From positions 700 through 16,579 of the forward strand of contig DYJB01000051.1 in NCBI GenBank assembly GCA_020723365.1: a stretch of DNA of 15,880 bases. Reading direction: 5' to 3'. The position numbers and the translations under genes were made by a program. Positions 1 through 7,404 of the stretch are shown in pieces; position 1 is the first letter of the stretch; each line of letters begins with the position of its first letter. This stretch comes from Candidatus Aquidulcis sp. (GTDB taxonomy: Bacteria; Chloroflexota; Anaerolineae; Anaerolineales; E44-bin32). Below the pieces are notes generated by a model, which saw only the letters and a list, made by a program, of their open reading frames with translations, ran no database searches and was not told where the DNA came from.

Positions 1-1
1 G

Positions 2-214
2 AGCCTCCTCGAGTGCGTGGAGGCCATTGCCCAGAAGACAGGCAAGCGGCCCAGGATGACGTACACCGACACGAACCGCGTCGGCGATCACATCTGCTAC
101 TACTCGGACCTGCGCAAGCTGCGCGCACACTACCCGACATGGAATGTAACCTACAGCCTGGACTCGATCCTTAATCAGCTGATCGAGACGGTCGACGAAT
201 CTGTCGGATCCTAG
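2..214 (+). CDS. NAD-dependent epimerase, C-terminal fragment (CDP-paratose 2-epimerase-like)
   Basis: Partial gene entering from the left edge; the frame is open from base 2 and stops with TAG at 212-214, leaving about 70 residues. The sequence RVGDHICYYSDLRKLRAHYP followed by a Tyr-x-Leu-x-x-Ile-Leu stretch resembles the C-terminal substrate-binding part of extended short-chain dehydrogenase/epimerases of the RfbE/CDP-paratose 2-epimerase type, which interconvert nucleotide-activated sugars in the cytoplasm for surface polysaccharide synthesis. The Rossmann domain and catalytic Tyr-x-x-x-Lys lie outside the window, so the exact substrate is unknown. A glycosyltransferase starts 16 bases downstream on the same strand, so the two probably form one transcription unit. 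Fold assignment is fairly secure; the CDP-paratose specificity is inference. Confidence 0.72.
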   Translation, partial: SLLECVEAIAQKTGKRPRMTYTDTNRVGDHICYYSDLRKLRAHYPTWNVTYSLDSILNQLIETVDESVGS

Positions 215-230
215 GGCTCTGCGTAGTCGC

Positions 231-1448
231 ATGCGCCTCACGCTCATCAACCAGTTCTACCTGCCCGATCTGAGCCCTACGGCACACTTGGCGGCCTCGC
301 TGGCGAATCATCGCGCTGCGCTTGGGGACCAGGTAACCGTCATCGCCGGCAGTGGCGTCTACGCGGCAGGCCCACGTGGCGGAGCGGGGCCGCGCAACGC
401 GAATCCCAAGCAGATCCGCCTCTGGACGCCGTCGCTTGGAATGCGCAGCCTCCTTCGCCGGCTGGTCGACTATGGCGTGTTCTATGTGCAGGCTGCCTGG
501 GCGCTGGCTACCTTGCCGGCCCAGGATGTGATCATCGCCATGACCACGCCGCCCTACGTCGCGCTCGCTGCCCTATTGCACAAGGCACTGCATCCGCGAA
601 CGCGCCTGGTCCTGTGGAGCATGGACTGCTATCCGGAGATGATCGAACGCGCCGGACTCCTCCGGCAAGGGGGACTTGCCAGCCGGGTCCTGCGCTCCGT
701 CAACAGCCGCCTCTTTGGGAAGCTTGAGGCGGTCGTGTGCCTCGACTTGGCCATGCATGAGATGCTTCAGACAGCCTACGGACGACCAGCCAGGCCAGCG
801 TTCGCGGTCATACCCAACTGGGAAGATGCGGCGTTCTTCCCCGTCGGGACGACAGAGGAGCCAGGTGCGGCTCTTGGTGGCCTCGATCTTCAAGGCCGGA
901 CCGTCGTCCTCTATCTTGGCAATGCCGGCGCCGGCCACCGATTTGAGACCGTGTTGGACGCCACACGGCGCCTCGACCCATCCTGCTTCACGTTCCTCTT
1001 CGTCGGCGGCGGGTCGGGCTGGGCGGGCCTGGAGGAAGCTCAGCGAGAAACGCGAGCATCCAACGTCATCCTGAGGGGCTACGTACCCAAAGCGAGCACG
1101 CCAGCGGTTCTCTCGGTCGCCGACGCGGCCCTGATCACGCTGCGGGACGAAATGCTGGGGGTGATGAGTCCCAGCAAATTGCATGCCGCGCTGGCCATGG
1201 GGGTACCCGTCGTGTACATCGGGCCGGCGGGCGGGAACGTGCATGAGGCCATCGAGCGCTTCGGCTGCGGCGTGAGCCTGCGGCACGGGGACGTGGACGG
1301 GCTGATGGCCTTCCTGGAGCGCTTGCGCGCTCAGCCTGCCTTGCGAGCCGAACTCAGCGCACGGGCGCGGGCCGGGTTCGAGGCGGCCTACTCCGATGCC
1401 GCCGGGCTGGCTCGCTTCGACGCCCTGCTCGACGGCCCGGCAGCCTGA
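231..1448 (+). CDS. Glycosyltransferase, GT-B fold, family 4-like (WbuB/WcaI type)
   Basis: 405 residues, a normal length for a GT4 enzyme. The N-terminus MRLTLINQFYLPDLSPTAHL is the usual opening of WbuB/WcaI-like transferases, with the Rossmann-like acceptor domain in roughly the first 185 residues. The donor domain follows: VVLYLGNAGAGHRFET near 225-240 begins it, and SPSKLHAALAMGVPVV (313-328) then GGNVHEAIERFGCG is the nucleotide-sugar-binding region. It probably transfers a sugar from a nucleotide donor onto a lipid-linked or polysaccharide acceptor at the inner face of the membrane. It follows an epimerase by 16 bases, so the pair looks like the end of a polysaccharide cluster. The ATG at 231 has no strong ribosome-binding site and may depend on coupling. 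Donor and acceptor cannot be told from sequence. Confidence 0.88.
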   Translation: MRLTLINQFYLPDLSPTAHLAASLANHRAALGDQVTVIAGSGVYAAGPRGGAGPRNANPKQIRLWTPSLGMRSLLRRLVDYGVFYVQAAWALATLPAQDVIIAMTTPPYVALAALLHKALHPRTRLVLWSMDCYPEMIERAGLLRQGGLASRVLRSVNSRLFGKLEAVVCLDLAMHEMLQTAYGRPARPAFAVIPNWEDAAFFPVGTTEEPGAALGGLDLQGRTVVLYLGNAGAGHRFETVLDATRRLDPSCFTFLFVGGGSGWAGLEEAQRETRASNVILRGYVPKASTPAVLSVADAALITLRDEMLGVMSPSKLHAALAMGVPVVYIGPAGGNVHEAIERFGCGVSLRHGDVDGLMAFLERLRAQPALRAELSARARAGFEAAYSDAAGLARFDALLDGPAA

Positions 1449-1518
1449 CACCCTCTGCCTACAGCACGCCTCGCTCCGCGCCCACGACACCTTGAAGTTG
1501 TACGGAACCTTGGGGACC

Positions 1519-1534
1519 GCCGGCCGCGTCCGGC
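1519..1534. terminator. Small GC hairpin between convergent genes
   Basis: GCCGG, six bases, CCGGC lies immediately after the stop of the minus-strand repeat-protein gene and 70 bases after the glycosyltransferase stop. There is no clear U-tract on either strand. It may be a weak bidirectional terminator; support is limited to the inverted repeat and its position between converging genes. Confidence 0.25.
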
Positions 1535-2332
1535 TCACTTTCGCGCGGCGATGGCCAACGCGGCCGTGAGTCGTTCCCGCTGCGCGGGCGCCAGCCGGCC
1601 GGCGAGCGAGCGCACCAGCTTCTCGATGCCGGGCACCTGGCGTTCGATGTCTTCCAGGAGGAAGCGCGTCATCTCGGCCGGGCTTCGATCGGCGAGGCGG
1701 CCGAGGACCGATTCCAGCGCACTGCGCGCCTCGCCCCGCGCCGGCCGCGGCAGCCTGGTCAGCGCCTGGAAGGCGAACTGCAGGTCCTCCATCTCGGGCA
1801 GGTCGAGCCCGGCCTCCAGGGCTCGCAGCCCAAGGGCCTGGACGGCGCTGTGCGGGGAGGCGATCCAGCGATCGAGCTGGGCAACGTAGGCCTTGCCGTC
1901 GGCCCTCCGCCACGCCTCCAACCCGCGCCCCACGGCCGCCTTGAGCACGGCGGGGTCATCCAGTTCGCCGGCCCGCAGTTCGAGCCAGGCGGCGACCGCC
2001 TCCTGCGGCAGCGCCGAGAGCACCCAGCAGGCGATCAAGCGCGCTTCCCGTTCGGACGTATCCCACAGGGCGGCGGCGGCGTGCAGCGCCGCGGCCGGGG
2101 TGCGGCGTGCCTGGCCCTGCAGCCCCGCCCCGATGGCGCGCACGACGGGAGGAGGCACACCGAGGGCCGCCTCCCCCTCCATCCCTTCGGCGCTGTCCGG
2201 CGCACGCCGCGCCCGCTGGGCGTAGAAACCGAGCACGTCCAGCGTCGCCCGGCGGAGCTCCTGCGGCGATCCGAAGCACGTCTCAAGGCGTTCTACCTCG
2301 CGGGCAAGCCGCGCCAGATCAATGGCAGGCAT
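1535..2332 (-). CDS. Hypothetical alpha-helical (HEAT/AlkD-like) repeat protein
   Basis: 265 residues, Ala/Leu/Arg-rich and predicted almost wholly helical, with repeated units of about 35-40 residues ending in patterns such as AVQALGLRALEAGLDLPEMEDL. This matches the texture of HEAT-like or DNA-alkylation-repeat folds, but I see no catalytic signature and cannot name a family with confidence. No signal peptide or membrane segment. It is the last gene of the minus-strand operon, starting 74 bases after the prolyl-tRNA synthetase stop. The ATG at 2332 has no obvious Shine-Dalgarno sequence, so a different start is possible. Long antisense frames through it are GC-driven shadows. Function unknown; a protein- or nucleic-acid-binding scaffold would be the default guess. 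Confidence 0.68.
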   Translation of the reverse strand: MPAIDLARLAREVERLETCFGSPQELRRATLDVLGFYAQRARRAPDSAEGMEGEAALGVPPPVVRAIGAGLQGQARRTPAAALHAAAALWDTSEREARLIACWVLSALPQEAVAAWLELRAGELDDPAVLKAAVGRGLEAWRRADGKAYVAQLDRWIASPHSAVQALGLRALEAGLDLPEMEDLQFAFQALTRLPRPARGEARSALESVLGRLADRSPAEMTRFLLEDIERQVPGIEKLVRSLAGRLAPAQRERLTAALAIAARK

Positions 2333-2406
2333 GGCGGCCGCAGGGGCTGGTGCTGGGTTGTCGCCTGGCGGACATCGGCGTGACCGTCGCTGCTCGCTCG
2401 AACCGG

Positions 2407-3840
2407 TCAGTAGGCACGCGCAAACAGGGCGCGCTTCTCGGCCGGCTCACCGCAGTGGATACAGCGCCCCGTGCCACCGGGCTGGTCGAGAGGGATGCAG
2501 CGCGTCGACGCCCGCGTGTCTTCCTTGATTTCGGTCTCACACGCTGACCGCCCGCACCACCAGACATCCGCCCAGCCGTCCTCCACCACCTGGCGGAACT
2601 CGGCGTAGTCGCTGGGCGTGTGCGTGTGGGCCTGGCGGAAATCGGTCGCCCGCTGGAAGAGGGCGGTGTGGATGTCGTCGAGCATCGCCTGGATGCCGTC
2701 GGCCAGCGCCGCGAAGGGGACGGCCAGCTTGCCCTGCTTTCCGGGAGTATCCCGCCGCGCCAGCATGACCTGCTCGCGGGCGACGTCCTTCGGACCGATC
2801 TCCAGGCGCACCGGGACGCCGCGCATCTCCCAGTCGTTGAACTTGAAACCCGGGGTCAGACCGTCGCGCGTGTCGACGTGCACGCGGAAGCGGCGAAGCT
2901 CGTCCGCCAGCCGGTCGAGGGCGCCCATCACCAGGGCGCGCTCGTCGTCGCTCTTGTGGATGGGGACGACCACCACCTGGTGGGGCGCCAGGCGCGGCGG
3001 CAGGATCAGGCCCTGGTCGTCACCGTGCACCATGATGATGGCGCCGATGAAGCGCGTCGACAGCCCCCAGGAGGTCGTCCAGGCATACTGCAGCTGGTTC
3101 TCCTTGTCGAGGTAGCGAATGTCGAAGGCGCGGGCGAAGTTGTCGCCCAGGTTGTGCGAGGTCCCGGCCTGCAGGGCGCGGGTGTCGCCCATCATGGCCT
3201 CGATCGAGTACGAACGCAGCGCGCCGGCAAACTTCTCGCTCTCGCTCTTCTGGCCGCGCACCACCGGCACGGCGGCTTCGTTCTCGGCGAAATCGGCGTA
3301 GATGTCCAACATCTGGCGCGTCCGCCCTTCGGCCTCGTCCGGGCCGGCGTGGGCCGTATGCCCTTCCTGCCAGTAGAACTCCATCGTGCGCAAGAACAGC
3401 TTGGTGCGCATCTCCCAGCGCACGACGCTGTTCCACTGGTTGAGCAGCAGCGGCAGGTCGCGGTAGGACTTGATCCACTTCGACCACATGTGGCCGATGA
3501 TCGTCTCCGAGGTCGGGCGCACGACGAGCGGCTCCTCGAGCTTCTCGCCCCCGCCGATCGTCACCACCGCCAGCTCAGGGGCGAAACCCTCAACGTGCTG
3601 TTTCTCGCGCTCGAGGAACGACATCGGGATCAGCAGCGGGAAGGCGGCGTTGGTGACGCCGGTGGCCTTGAAGCGCGAGTCGAGCGCCGCCTGCAGGTTC
3701 TCCCACAGCGCCCAGCCGTACGGCCGGATGACCATGCAGCCGCGCACCGGTGCGTAGTCCGCCAGCTCGGAGCGCAGCACCAGCTGGTTGTACCACTCGG
3801 CGAAGTTGTCGCTGCGCGACGGAAGTCGTTCCTCAGCCAT
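2407..3840 (-). CDS. proS: Proline--tRNA ligase, archaeal/eukaryote-type (no insertion domain)
   Basis: 477 residues. Charges tRNA(Pro) with proline in the cytoplasm. Class II signatures are all present: motif 1 region with GCMVIRPYGWALWE (34-47), the Thr-x-Glu loop RPTSETII (108-115), motif 2 RWEMRTKLFLRTMEFYWQEG (141-160) and motif 3 around GLSTRFIGAIIMVHGDDQG. An anticodon-binding domain follows (about 285-395). The C-terminal domain carries Cys429, Cys434, Cys460 and Cys463, a probable zinc site, and ends in Tyr, as expected for this ProRS subclass. The editing insertion of the bacterial type is missing. ATG at 3840 is chosen over upstream starts because GGAGAG precedes it and homology begins there. 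It overlaps the LOG gene stop by 8 bases, so translation is probably coupled. Sixth gene of the operon that starts at 7433. Confidence 0.97.
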   Translation of the reverse strand: MAEERLPSRSDNFAEWYNQLVLRSELADYAPVRGCMVIRPYGWALWENLQAALDSRFKATGVTNAAFPLLIPMSFLEREKQHVEGFAPELAVVTIGGGEKLEEPLVVRPTSETIIGHMWSKWIKSYRDLPLLLNQWNSVVRWEMRTKLFLRTMEFYWQEGHTAHAGPDEAEGRTRQMLDIYADFAENEAAVPVVRGQKSESEKFAGALRSYSIEAMMGDTRALQAGTSHNLGDNFARAFDIRYLDKENQLQYAWTTSWGLSTRFIGAIIMVHGDDQGLILPPRLAPHQVVVVPIHKSDDERALVMGALDRLADELRRFRVHVDTRDGLTPGFKFNDWEMRGVPVRLEIGPKDVAREQVMLARRDTPGKQGKLAVPFAALADGIQAMLDDIHTALFQRATDFRQAHTHTPSDYAEFRQVVEDGWADVWWCGRSACETEIKEDTRASTRCIPLDQPGGTGRCIHCGEPAEKRALFARAY

Positions 3841-4417
3841 GCCACTCTCTCCTATCGGGTGTGCCTTGGGCTTTCTCGGGGGCCAGCGCCGCCAGGGCGG
3901 AATCGACCTCCGGAACCAGCGTGATCCAGCCCGCATCCTGCGGGCGGACGTGCGGCCCGGCGTTCTCGAGGAAGGCCTGCAGCGTGCGGCGCCAGGCCTC
4001 GCCCACAAGGATCAGCGGCTTCGGGGCGAGCTCCCCGGTCTGAAGCATCGACCACGTGACGGCGATCTCCGCCAGCGTGCCTACGCCGCCATCCAGCGCC
4101 ACCAGCGCATCGCCGGCCCGGATCAGCCCGACGAGCCGATCCCGTAGTGTCGCGCTGCGGATCTCCTCGGTGATCCAGGCGTTGGGCCGGACGGGGCGCC
4201 ATGTCTCCAGCCTGTCGCAGGTGAAACCGAGGACGTGCCCTCCGGCTTCGGCCGCGCCGCGCGAGACCGCTTCCATCAGGCCGCCGTAGCCTCCGGTGGC
4301 TACAGCGCGGCCGGCATGCGCCAGGCCGGCCCCCAGCCGCAGGCCATCATGGTACAGGTCGCTGCCGGCGTCGACGGTGGCCGAGCCAAAGACAGTGACG
4401 ACCGGCGGCGGACTCAT
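3833..4417 (-). CDS. LOG/SLOG-family protein (TIGR00725/TIGR00730-like)
   Basis: 194 residues with a Rossmann-like SLOG fold. TGGYGGLMEAVSRGA (41-55) and LDGGVGTLAEI (108-118) are the two diagnostic motifs; the usual PGGxGTxxE reads DGGVGTLAE here, with Asp for the first Pro. Members include cytokinin-activating phosphoribohydrolases that cleave nucleoside monophosphates, and nucleotide-binding proteins of unknown role. Catalytic Glu117 and an Arg at about 92-94 are kept, so hydrolysis of a nucleotide ligand is possible, but the substrate cannot be inferred. ATG at 4417 overlaps the upstream kinase-like stop in an ATGA junction and is preceded by a G-rich GGGGGA; a longer frame reaching 4597 would overlap the neighbour by 180 bases and is rejected. 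Confidence 0.85.
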   Translation of the reverse strand: MSPPPVVTVFGSATVDAGSDLYHDGLRLGAGLAHAGRAVATGGYGGLMEAVSRGAAEAGGHVLGFTCDRLETWRPVRPNAWITEEIRSATLRDRLVGLIRAGDALVALDGGVGTLAEIAVTWSMLQTGELAPKPLILVGEAWRRTLQAFLENAGPHVRPQDAGWITLVPEVDSALAALAPEKAQGTPDRREWHG

Positions 4418-5511
4418 GAGTCCCCCAGGCGCGACGAGACGGCGTCGGCTACCGGTTCCAGCCACAGTCGCTCCAGCGCCTCCGTGCTCGCTCCCAGCAG
4501 TGCGTCGGGCGAGGCGGCCAGCAGATCGACCCACTCCTGCAGGAAGCGCCACAGGCGCGCATGTTCCCAGGCGGTCTCCCAGGCGTCGTCCGACCATTCG
4601 ACGCCGCCCAGCCCGGCCAGCGTCTGTCGATAGAGCGCCACCAGCCCGGCGGGTTCGACCGGAAGCTCACCGAACCACCACTGGCTCTTGGTGACGAAGG
4701 TCAGCACGTCCAGCACAGCCGGGCCGACGCTGGCCATCTGCCAATCGAAGACGATCGGACGGCCGTCGCGCACGACGGCGATGTTGCCGGGCCAGTAGTC
4801 CCCGTGCAGCAGCGTCGCCGGAAGATCGAGGAGCGGCGCGGCGATCTCATCGGCCTGCGCCGTCAGGCGGGCCAGCATCGCCACGCGCTCGGGCCTGGCG
4901 GCGAGCGCCTCGGGGCGCCCGCTGGTGACGATGCGCTCGATCGCCTGGGCGGCGGCGGAGACGTGCACGCCGAAGTCCGCCTCGAGCGGCCGACCCAGCC
5001 AGGGAAAGGCCTCCAGGTCGTCCCCCAGGCCCCAGAAGCGGTCGTGCAGCGCGGCCAATCCCTGGATGGCCTTGCCGTAGTCGTCCGCCTTCCAGCGATC
5101 CGGCCTGCGCAGAGGTCGAACGGCTTCCAGGAGCATCCAATCGCCGGTTGCGGCAGCGGCGATCAGCGCCGGCGTACGCAGGGGGAGCTGCCCGGCGAGG
5201 GACTGGTAGACGCCCACTTCGCGGCGCCCCGCTCCGGCCAATCCGGCGCGGGTCGTGCCGCGCGGCTCCTTGAGCACCAGCGAGCAGGAGCCTGATCCAC
5301 CTTCAGACCGGTAGCCGGCGAGCAGGCCTCGCACGCGCCCGATCGACGGGCGCTGGTGCTGGATCGAGACCGGCTGAATGTCGATGACCTCCAGATCGGC
5401 GCGGCCCAAATGACGCCGCAGGCCCGCCGTCAGATCCGCCCGCGCGAACGGCCAGGGCCAGGGCGGCGTGAAGGCGGCCGGCTCAGTCGACATCGTCGAG
5501 GGTGCCGTCAT
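4414..5511 (-). CDS. Aminoglycoside phosphotransferase-fold kinase-like protein
   Basis: 365 residues. The APH/choline-kinase fold is shown by the candidate ATP-lysine in LVLKEP (Lys81), a paired acid in RREVGVYQ (Glu98), the catalytic loop LLHGDYWPGNI (His236, Asp238, Asn243) and the metal-binding IVFDWQ (Asp256). It therefore should phosphorylate a small molecule; the natural substrate is not evident, and there is no reason to call it a resistance gene since it sits in a housekeeping-type operon. The start at 5511 is preceded by AAGGGT and overlaps the upstream ParB-like gene by 29 bases; an internal ATG at 5493 is possible but lacks a ribosome-binding site. The stop overlaps the LOG gene start by 4 bases. 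Confidence 0.85.
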   Translation of the reverse strand: MTAPSTMSTEPAAFTPPWPWPFARADLTAGLRRHLGRADLEVIDIQPVSIQHQRPSIGRVRGLLAGYRSEGGSGSCSLVLKEPRGTTRAGLAGAGRREVGVYQSLAGQLPLRTPALIAAAATGDWMLLEAVRPLRRPDRWKADDYGKAIQGLAALHDRFWGLGDDLEAFPWLGRPLEADFGVHVSAAAQAIERIVTSGRPEALAARPERVAMLARLTAQADEIAAPLLDLPATLLHGDYWPGNIAVVRDGRPIVFDWQMASVGPAVLDVLTFVTKSQWWFGELPVEPAGLVALYRQTLAGLGGVEWSDDAWETAWEHARLWRFLQEWVDLLAASPDALLGASTEALERLWLEPVADAVSSRLGDS

Positions 5512-6352
5512 ACAACCCTTCGATGAAGTCCTGCGCCGCCTCTTCGGGCCGGGCGCTCTCCATCCCCGGCCGGCTGCGCAGGAAGTGCAGGTGGTCCATC
5601 ACCCACAGGTAGACATCCGTCGCCGTACGGTCCGGGAACTCGTCCAGGATGCCGGACTGCCGGACGACCTCGCTCACCGGCAGGAGGAGGCGGTCGTACC
5701 AGTGCCCCACGGCTTCGGCCTCGCTCACCGGCGCGCCGCGTTCCACGCCCATGAAGTAGCGATGCACGGCGATGTGCTCGACCAGCCGCTCGTAGCCGCC
5801 CAGGATGGTCGTTTCGACCACGGCCCCCGGCCGCACCTCGTCCAGGCGCGTGCGTTCGAGGAACTCGACCCGGTCGTGCAGCCGCTCGAGGTCCTCCGGC
5901 CGCAGGTCGGCCGTCACCGGCACGCGGGCTGCGCACTCGCGCACCTCGGCGTCGATGTACTCCTGGCCGCGGCTGCGGGCGACCGAGACGCGGTGATTGC
6001 CGTCAATGACGAAGTAGACCTCCCCGACCTTGTAGAGCAGCACCGGCGGCAGGCTGATGTCGCGGTACCAGGCGCGGTTGATGCGGGTCCAGCGCTCGAT
6101 GGTGCGCGACTGGGTCGGCAGGAACCGCCGGTCGAAGTCCCGGTAGCGGTCGACGCTGCCGACGATCTGATCGACCCGCACGGCGCGCACGCCGCGGTAG
6201 ACGGGTCCGCCCAGGTGCAGGCTCTCGCGCACCTCCTCGAAGGCCATCAGGTCGCGCGAGTGGCCGGAGAGCGCCGCCAGGACGCGCAGGAAGAAGGCCC
6301 GCGCCCGTGCGCCCCGGAAGTCGGCATCGGACATGGATTCGATGCTCGTCAT
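5483..6352 (-). CDS. ParB/sulfiredoxin-fold domain protein of unknown role
   Basis: 289 residues. The core VYFVIDGNHRVSVARSRGQ (112-130), preceded by a region fixing parameters (VDQIVGSVDRYRDFDRRFLP), is the ParB/Srx nucleotide-binding signature (D-G-N/x-H-R). There is no helix-turn-helix pattern like true ParB and no partner ParA next to it, so chromosome partitioning is unlikely. The C-terminal half is helical with a conserved-looking TDVYLWVMDHLHFL stretch (245-258). ParB-fold proteins bind or hydrolyse CTP/ATP; activity here is inference. Its ATG overlaps the metallophosphoesterase stop (ATGA), and its 3' end overlaps the kinase-like gene by 29 bases, so tight coupling with both suggests a shared process. 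Confidence 0.75.
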   Translation of the reverse strand: MTSIESMSDADFRGARARAFFLRVLAALSGHSRDLMAFEEVRESLHLGGPVYRGVRAVRVDQIVGSVDRYRDFDRRFLPTQSRTIERWTRINRAWYRDISLPPVLLYKVGEVYFVIDGNHRVSVARSRGQEYIDAEVRECAARVPVTADLRPEDLERLHDRVEFLERTRLDEVRPGAVVETTILGGYERLVEHIAVHRYFMGVERGAPVSEAEAVGHWYDRLLLPVSEVVRQSGILDEFPDRTATDVYLWVMDHLHFLRSRPGMESARPEEAAQDFIEGLYDGTLDDVD

Positions 6353-6948
6353 CGGGGGTCCTCCAGGTCGATCACGCGGTAGGGGAAGACGTTGATGACC
6401 TGGGTGCGGTGCAGGCGGGTGACGGTCGTGGCCAGATTGCGCTGCACATGCGTGTGCCCGTGCAGCATCAGGCGGGGCTGGCCGGTGCGCAGGAAGGTGT
6501 TGAAGGCCTGGAAGCCGGCATGAACGGCGTCCGGCCCATCGTGCACGCCCAGCGGCGGGGCGTGGCTGATGAACAGGTCGACGCGCCTCCCGCCGATGCG
6601 CGAGGTCAGCAGCAGGCGCGCCGCTCGGCCCAGCATCTCCTGATCGGTGTACTGGTGCTTCCCGACGGGCTTGTAGCGCTGGCTGCCTCCCAGGCCCGCC
6701 ACGGCGATGCCGTTGAGCTTCATCCAGCGGCCGTCGACCGACAGCCCGCCTTGGACAACGAAGTCGTCGGCATCATGGTTGCCCGGCACGTAGGCCAGCG
6801 GCACGTTGAGCTGGGTGACGACGTACTCCAGGTACTCGGACGGCAGGTCGCCGCAGCCGACGATCAGGCGCACGTCGGCGAAGCGCTCACGCACGGCCGG
6901 GCTGTAGATGAAAGGCACGACCTCGTCGCTCAGCGCCAGGACCTTCAT
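6349..6948 (-). CDS. Calcineurin-like metallophosphoesterase
   Basis: 199 residues, cytoplasmic, no signal peptide. The dinuclear-metal motifs occur in order: LALSDEV (Asp8), GCGDLPS (Asp34), PGNHD (56-59), ISHAPP (His129) and LHGHTHV (His163, His165, His167). The first motif reads SDEV where most members have Asp-x-His, so one metal ligand is replaced; the rest of the site is intact. Such enzymes cleave phosphomonoesters or phosphodiesters; the substrate is not predictable. The gene begins 3 bases after the MazG-like stop and ends in a 4-base overlap with the ParB-fold gene, placing it second in the operon. Confidence 0.88.
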   Translation of the reverse strand: MKVLALSDEVVPFIYSPAVRERFADVRLIVGCGDLPSEYLEYVVTQLNVPLAYVPGNHDADDFVVQGGLSVDGRWMKLNGIAVAGLGGSQRYKPVGKHQYTDQEMLGRAARLLLTSRIGGRRVDLFISHAPPLGVHDGPDAVHAGFQAFNTFLRTGQPRLMLHGHTHVQRNLATTVTRLHRTQVINVFPYRVIDLEDPR

Positions 6949-6951
6949 CGT

Positions 6952-7248
6952 CTACCACGACCGTCCGTAGTTGAGGCGCAGCTTCTCCAGCACGGCCGCC
7001 TCGAGATCGATCCCGCTGACGCTGGCCAGCTGGAGCAGGTAGAGCATGACGTCGGCCAACTCGCCGGCCAGGTGCTCCTTGTCCCCCGGGGTCTCGCCCC
7101 ACTGGAAATGCTCGAGCACCTCGGCTGACTCGATCGCCAAGGAGGCGGCCAGGTTGCGCGGCGACTGAGGTTTGGGGCTCTCCGCGGCGTACCAGCCCTT
7201 GGCCTCGACGAAGCGATGCATCTCGGACGTCAGCTGTGCAAGGTCCAT
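6952..7248 (-). CDS. MazG-like nucleotide pyrophosphohydrolase (DCTPP1/RS21-C6 type)
   Basis: 98 residues, the typical size of single-domain all-alpha NTP pyrophosphatases. The magnesium-binding acids are present: Glu40-x-x-Glu43 in AIESAEVLEHFQW and Glu63-x-x-Asp66 in GELADVMLYLLQLA. This arrangement fits the dCTP pyrophosphatase 1 subgroup, which hydrolyses (often modified) dCTP to dCMP and pyrophosphate and so cleans the nucleotide pool. Start at 7248 is chosen because GAGGGACCT directly precedes it and the family N-terminus DLAQLTSEMHRFVEAKGW begins there; the upstream ATG at 7287 lies inside the leader hairpin. First structural gene after the promoter and attenuator-like leader. Exact nucleotide specificity is inference. 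Confidence 0.88.
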   Translation of the reverse strand: MDLAQLTSEMHRFVEAKGWYAAESPKPQSPRNLAASLAIESAEVLEHFQWGETPGDKEHLAGELADVMLYLLQLASVSGIDLEAAVLEKLRLNYGRSW

Positions 7249-7272
7249 AGGTCCCTCATGCCGCAAACAAGA

Positions 7273-7305
7273 AGTCGGCTTCCCCAACCGGCCGGGAAGC
7301 CGACT
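7273..7305 (-). terminator. Terminator-like hairpin in the operon leader (candidate attenuator)
   Basis: A perfect 12-base inverted repeat, AGTCGGCTTCCC and GGGAAGCCGACT on the minus strand, with a 9-base loop and followed by TCTTGTTTG. It lies only 24 bases upstream of the MazG-like start and about 93 bases downstream of the promoter's expected start site, so in this position it would stop transcription before the operon. Its 5' strand can also pair with an upstream segment at 7327-7340 (see findings). Confidence 0.7.
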
Positions 7306-7329
7306 GCACCTTCAAGGCACGCGCCAGGC

Positions 7330-7398
7330 TCACCCCGGCCAGCAGGCCGAGCGGGGCGGGCAAGGCGGGAACGGGAGTTTGCTCATCCCTGATTCCAT
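7330..7398 (-). CDS. Candidate proline-rich leader peptide
   Basis: A 22-codon open frame, ATG at 7398 and TGA at 7332-7330. Six of 22 codons are proline (positions 9, 11, 12, 14, 15, 21); the centre reads KLPFPPCPPR. The ATG begins 6 bases after the -10 hexamer, so transcription may start on or next to it, giving leaderless translation; a second in-frame ATG at 7386 has AGGG abutting it. The stop codon lies within a segment able to form an antiterminator with the following hairpin. Position, composition and the presence of proS downstream suggest a regulatory leader peptide rather than a functional protein. In a GC-rich genome proline codons are common, so this could be chance. Confidence 0.5.
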   Translation of the reverse strand: MESGMSKLPFPPCPPRSACWPG

Positions 7399-7404
7399 GC
7401 AGGC

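Noticed and set aside
573..1913. 446-codon minus-strand frame across the glycosyltransferase and repeat-protein gene
   Set aside because: Overlaps two supported genes in opposite phases and has shadow-type composition; no family resemblance.
2620..3924. 434-codon plus-strand frame opposite proS
   Set aside because: Antisense to a clear class II synthetase; His/Arg/Val-rich composition typical of GC-rich shadows.
4414..5511. Aminoglycoside resistance gene
   Set aside because: Only the APH fold is shared; it is embedded in a coupled housekeeping-type operon with no mobile-element context.
5483..6352. Chromosome-partitioning ParB
   Set aside because: No helix-turn-helix region, no parS-like sites and no adjacent ParA; only the ParB/Srx core motif is present.
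7249..7398. T-box riboswitch in the operon leader
   Set aside because: The conserved T-box sequence (TGG-x-ACCGCG type) and the specifier stem are absent; the leader is also too short for a standard T-box.
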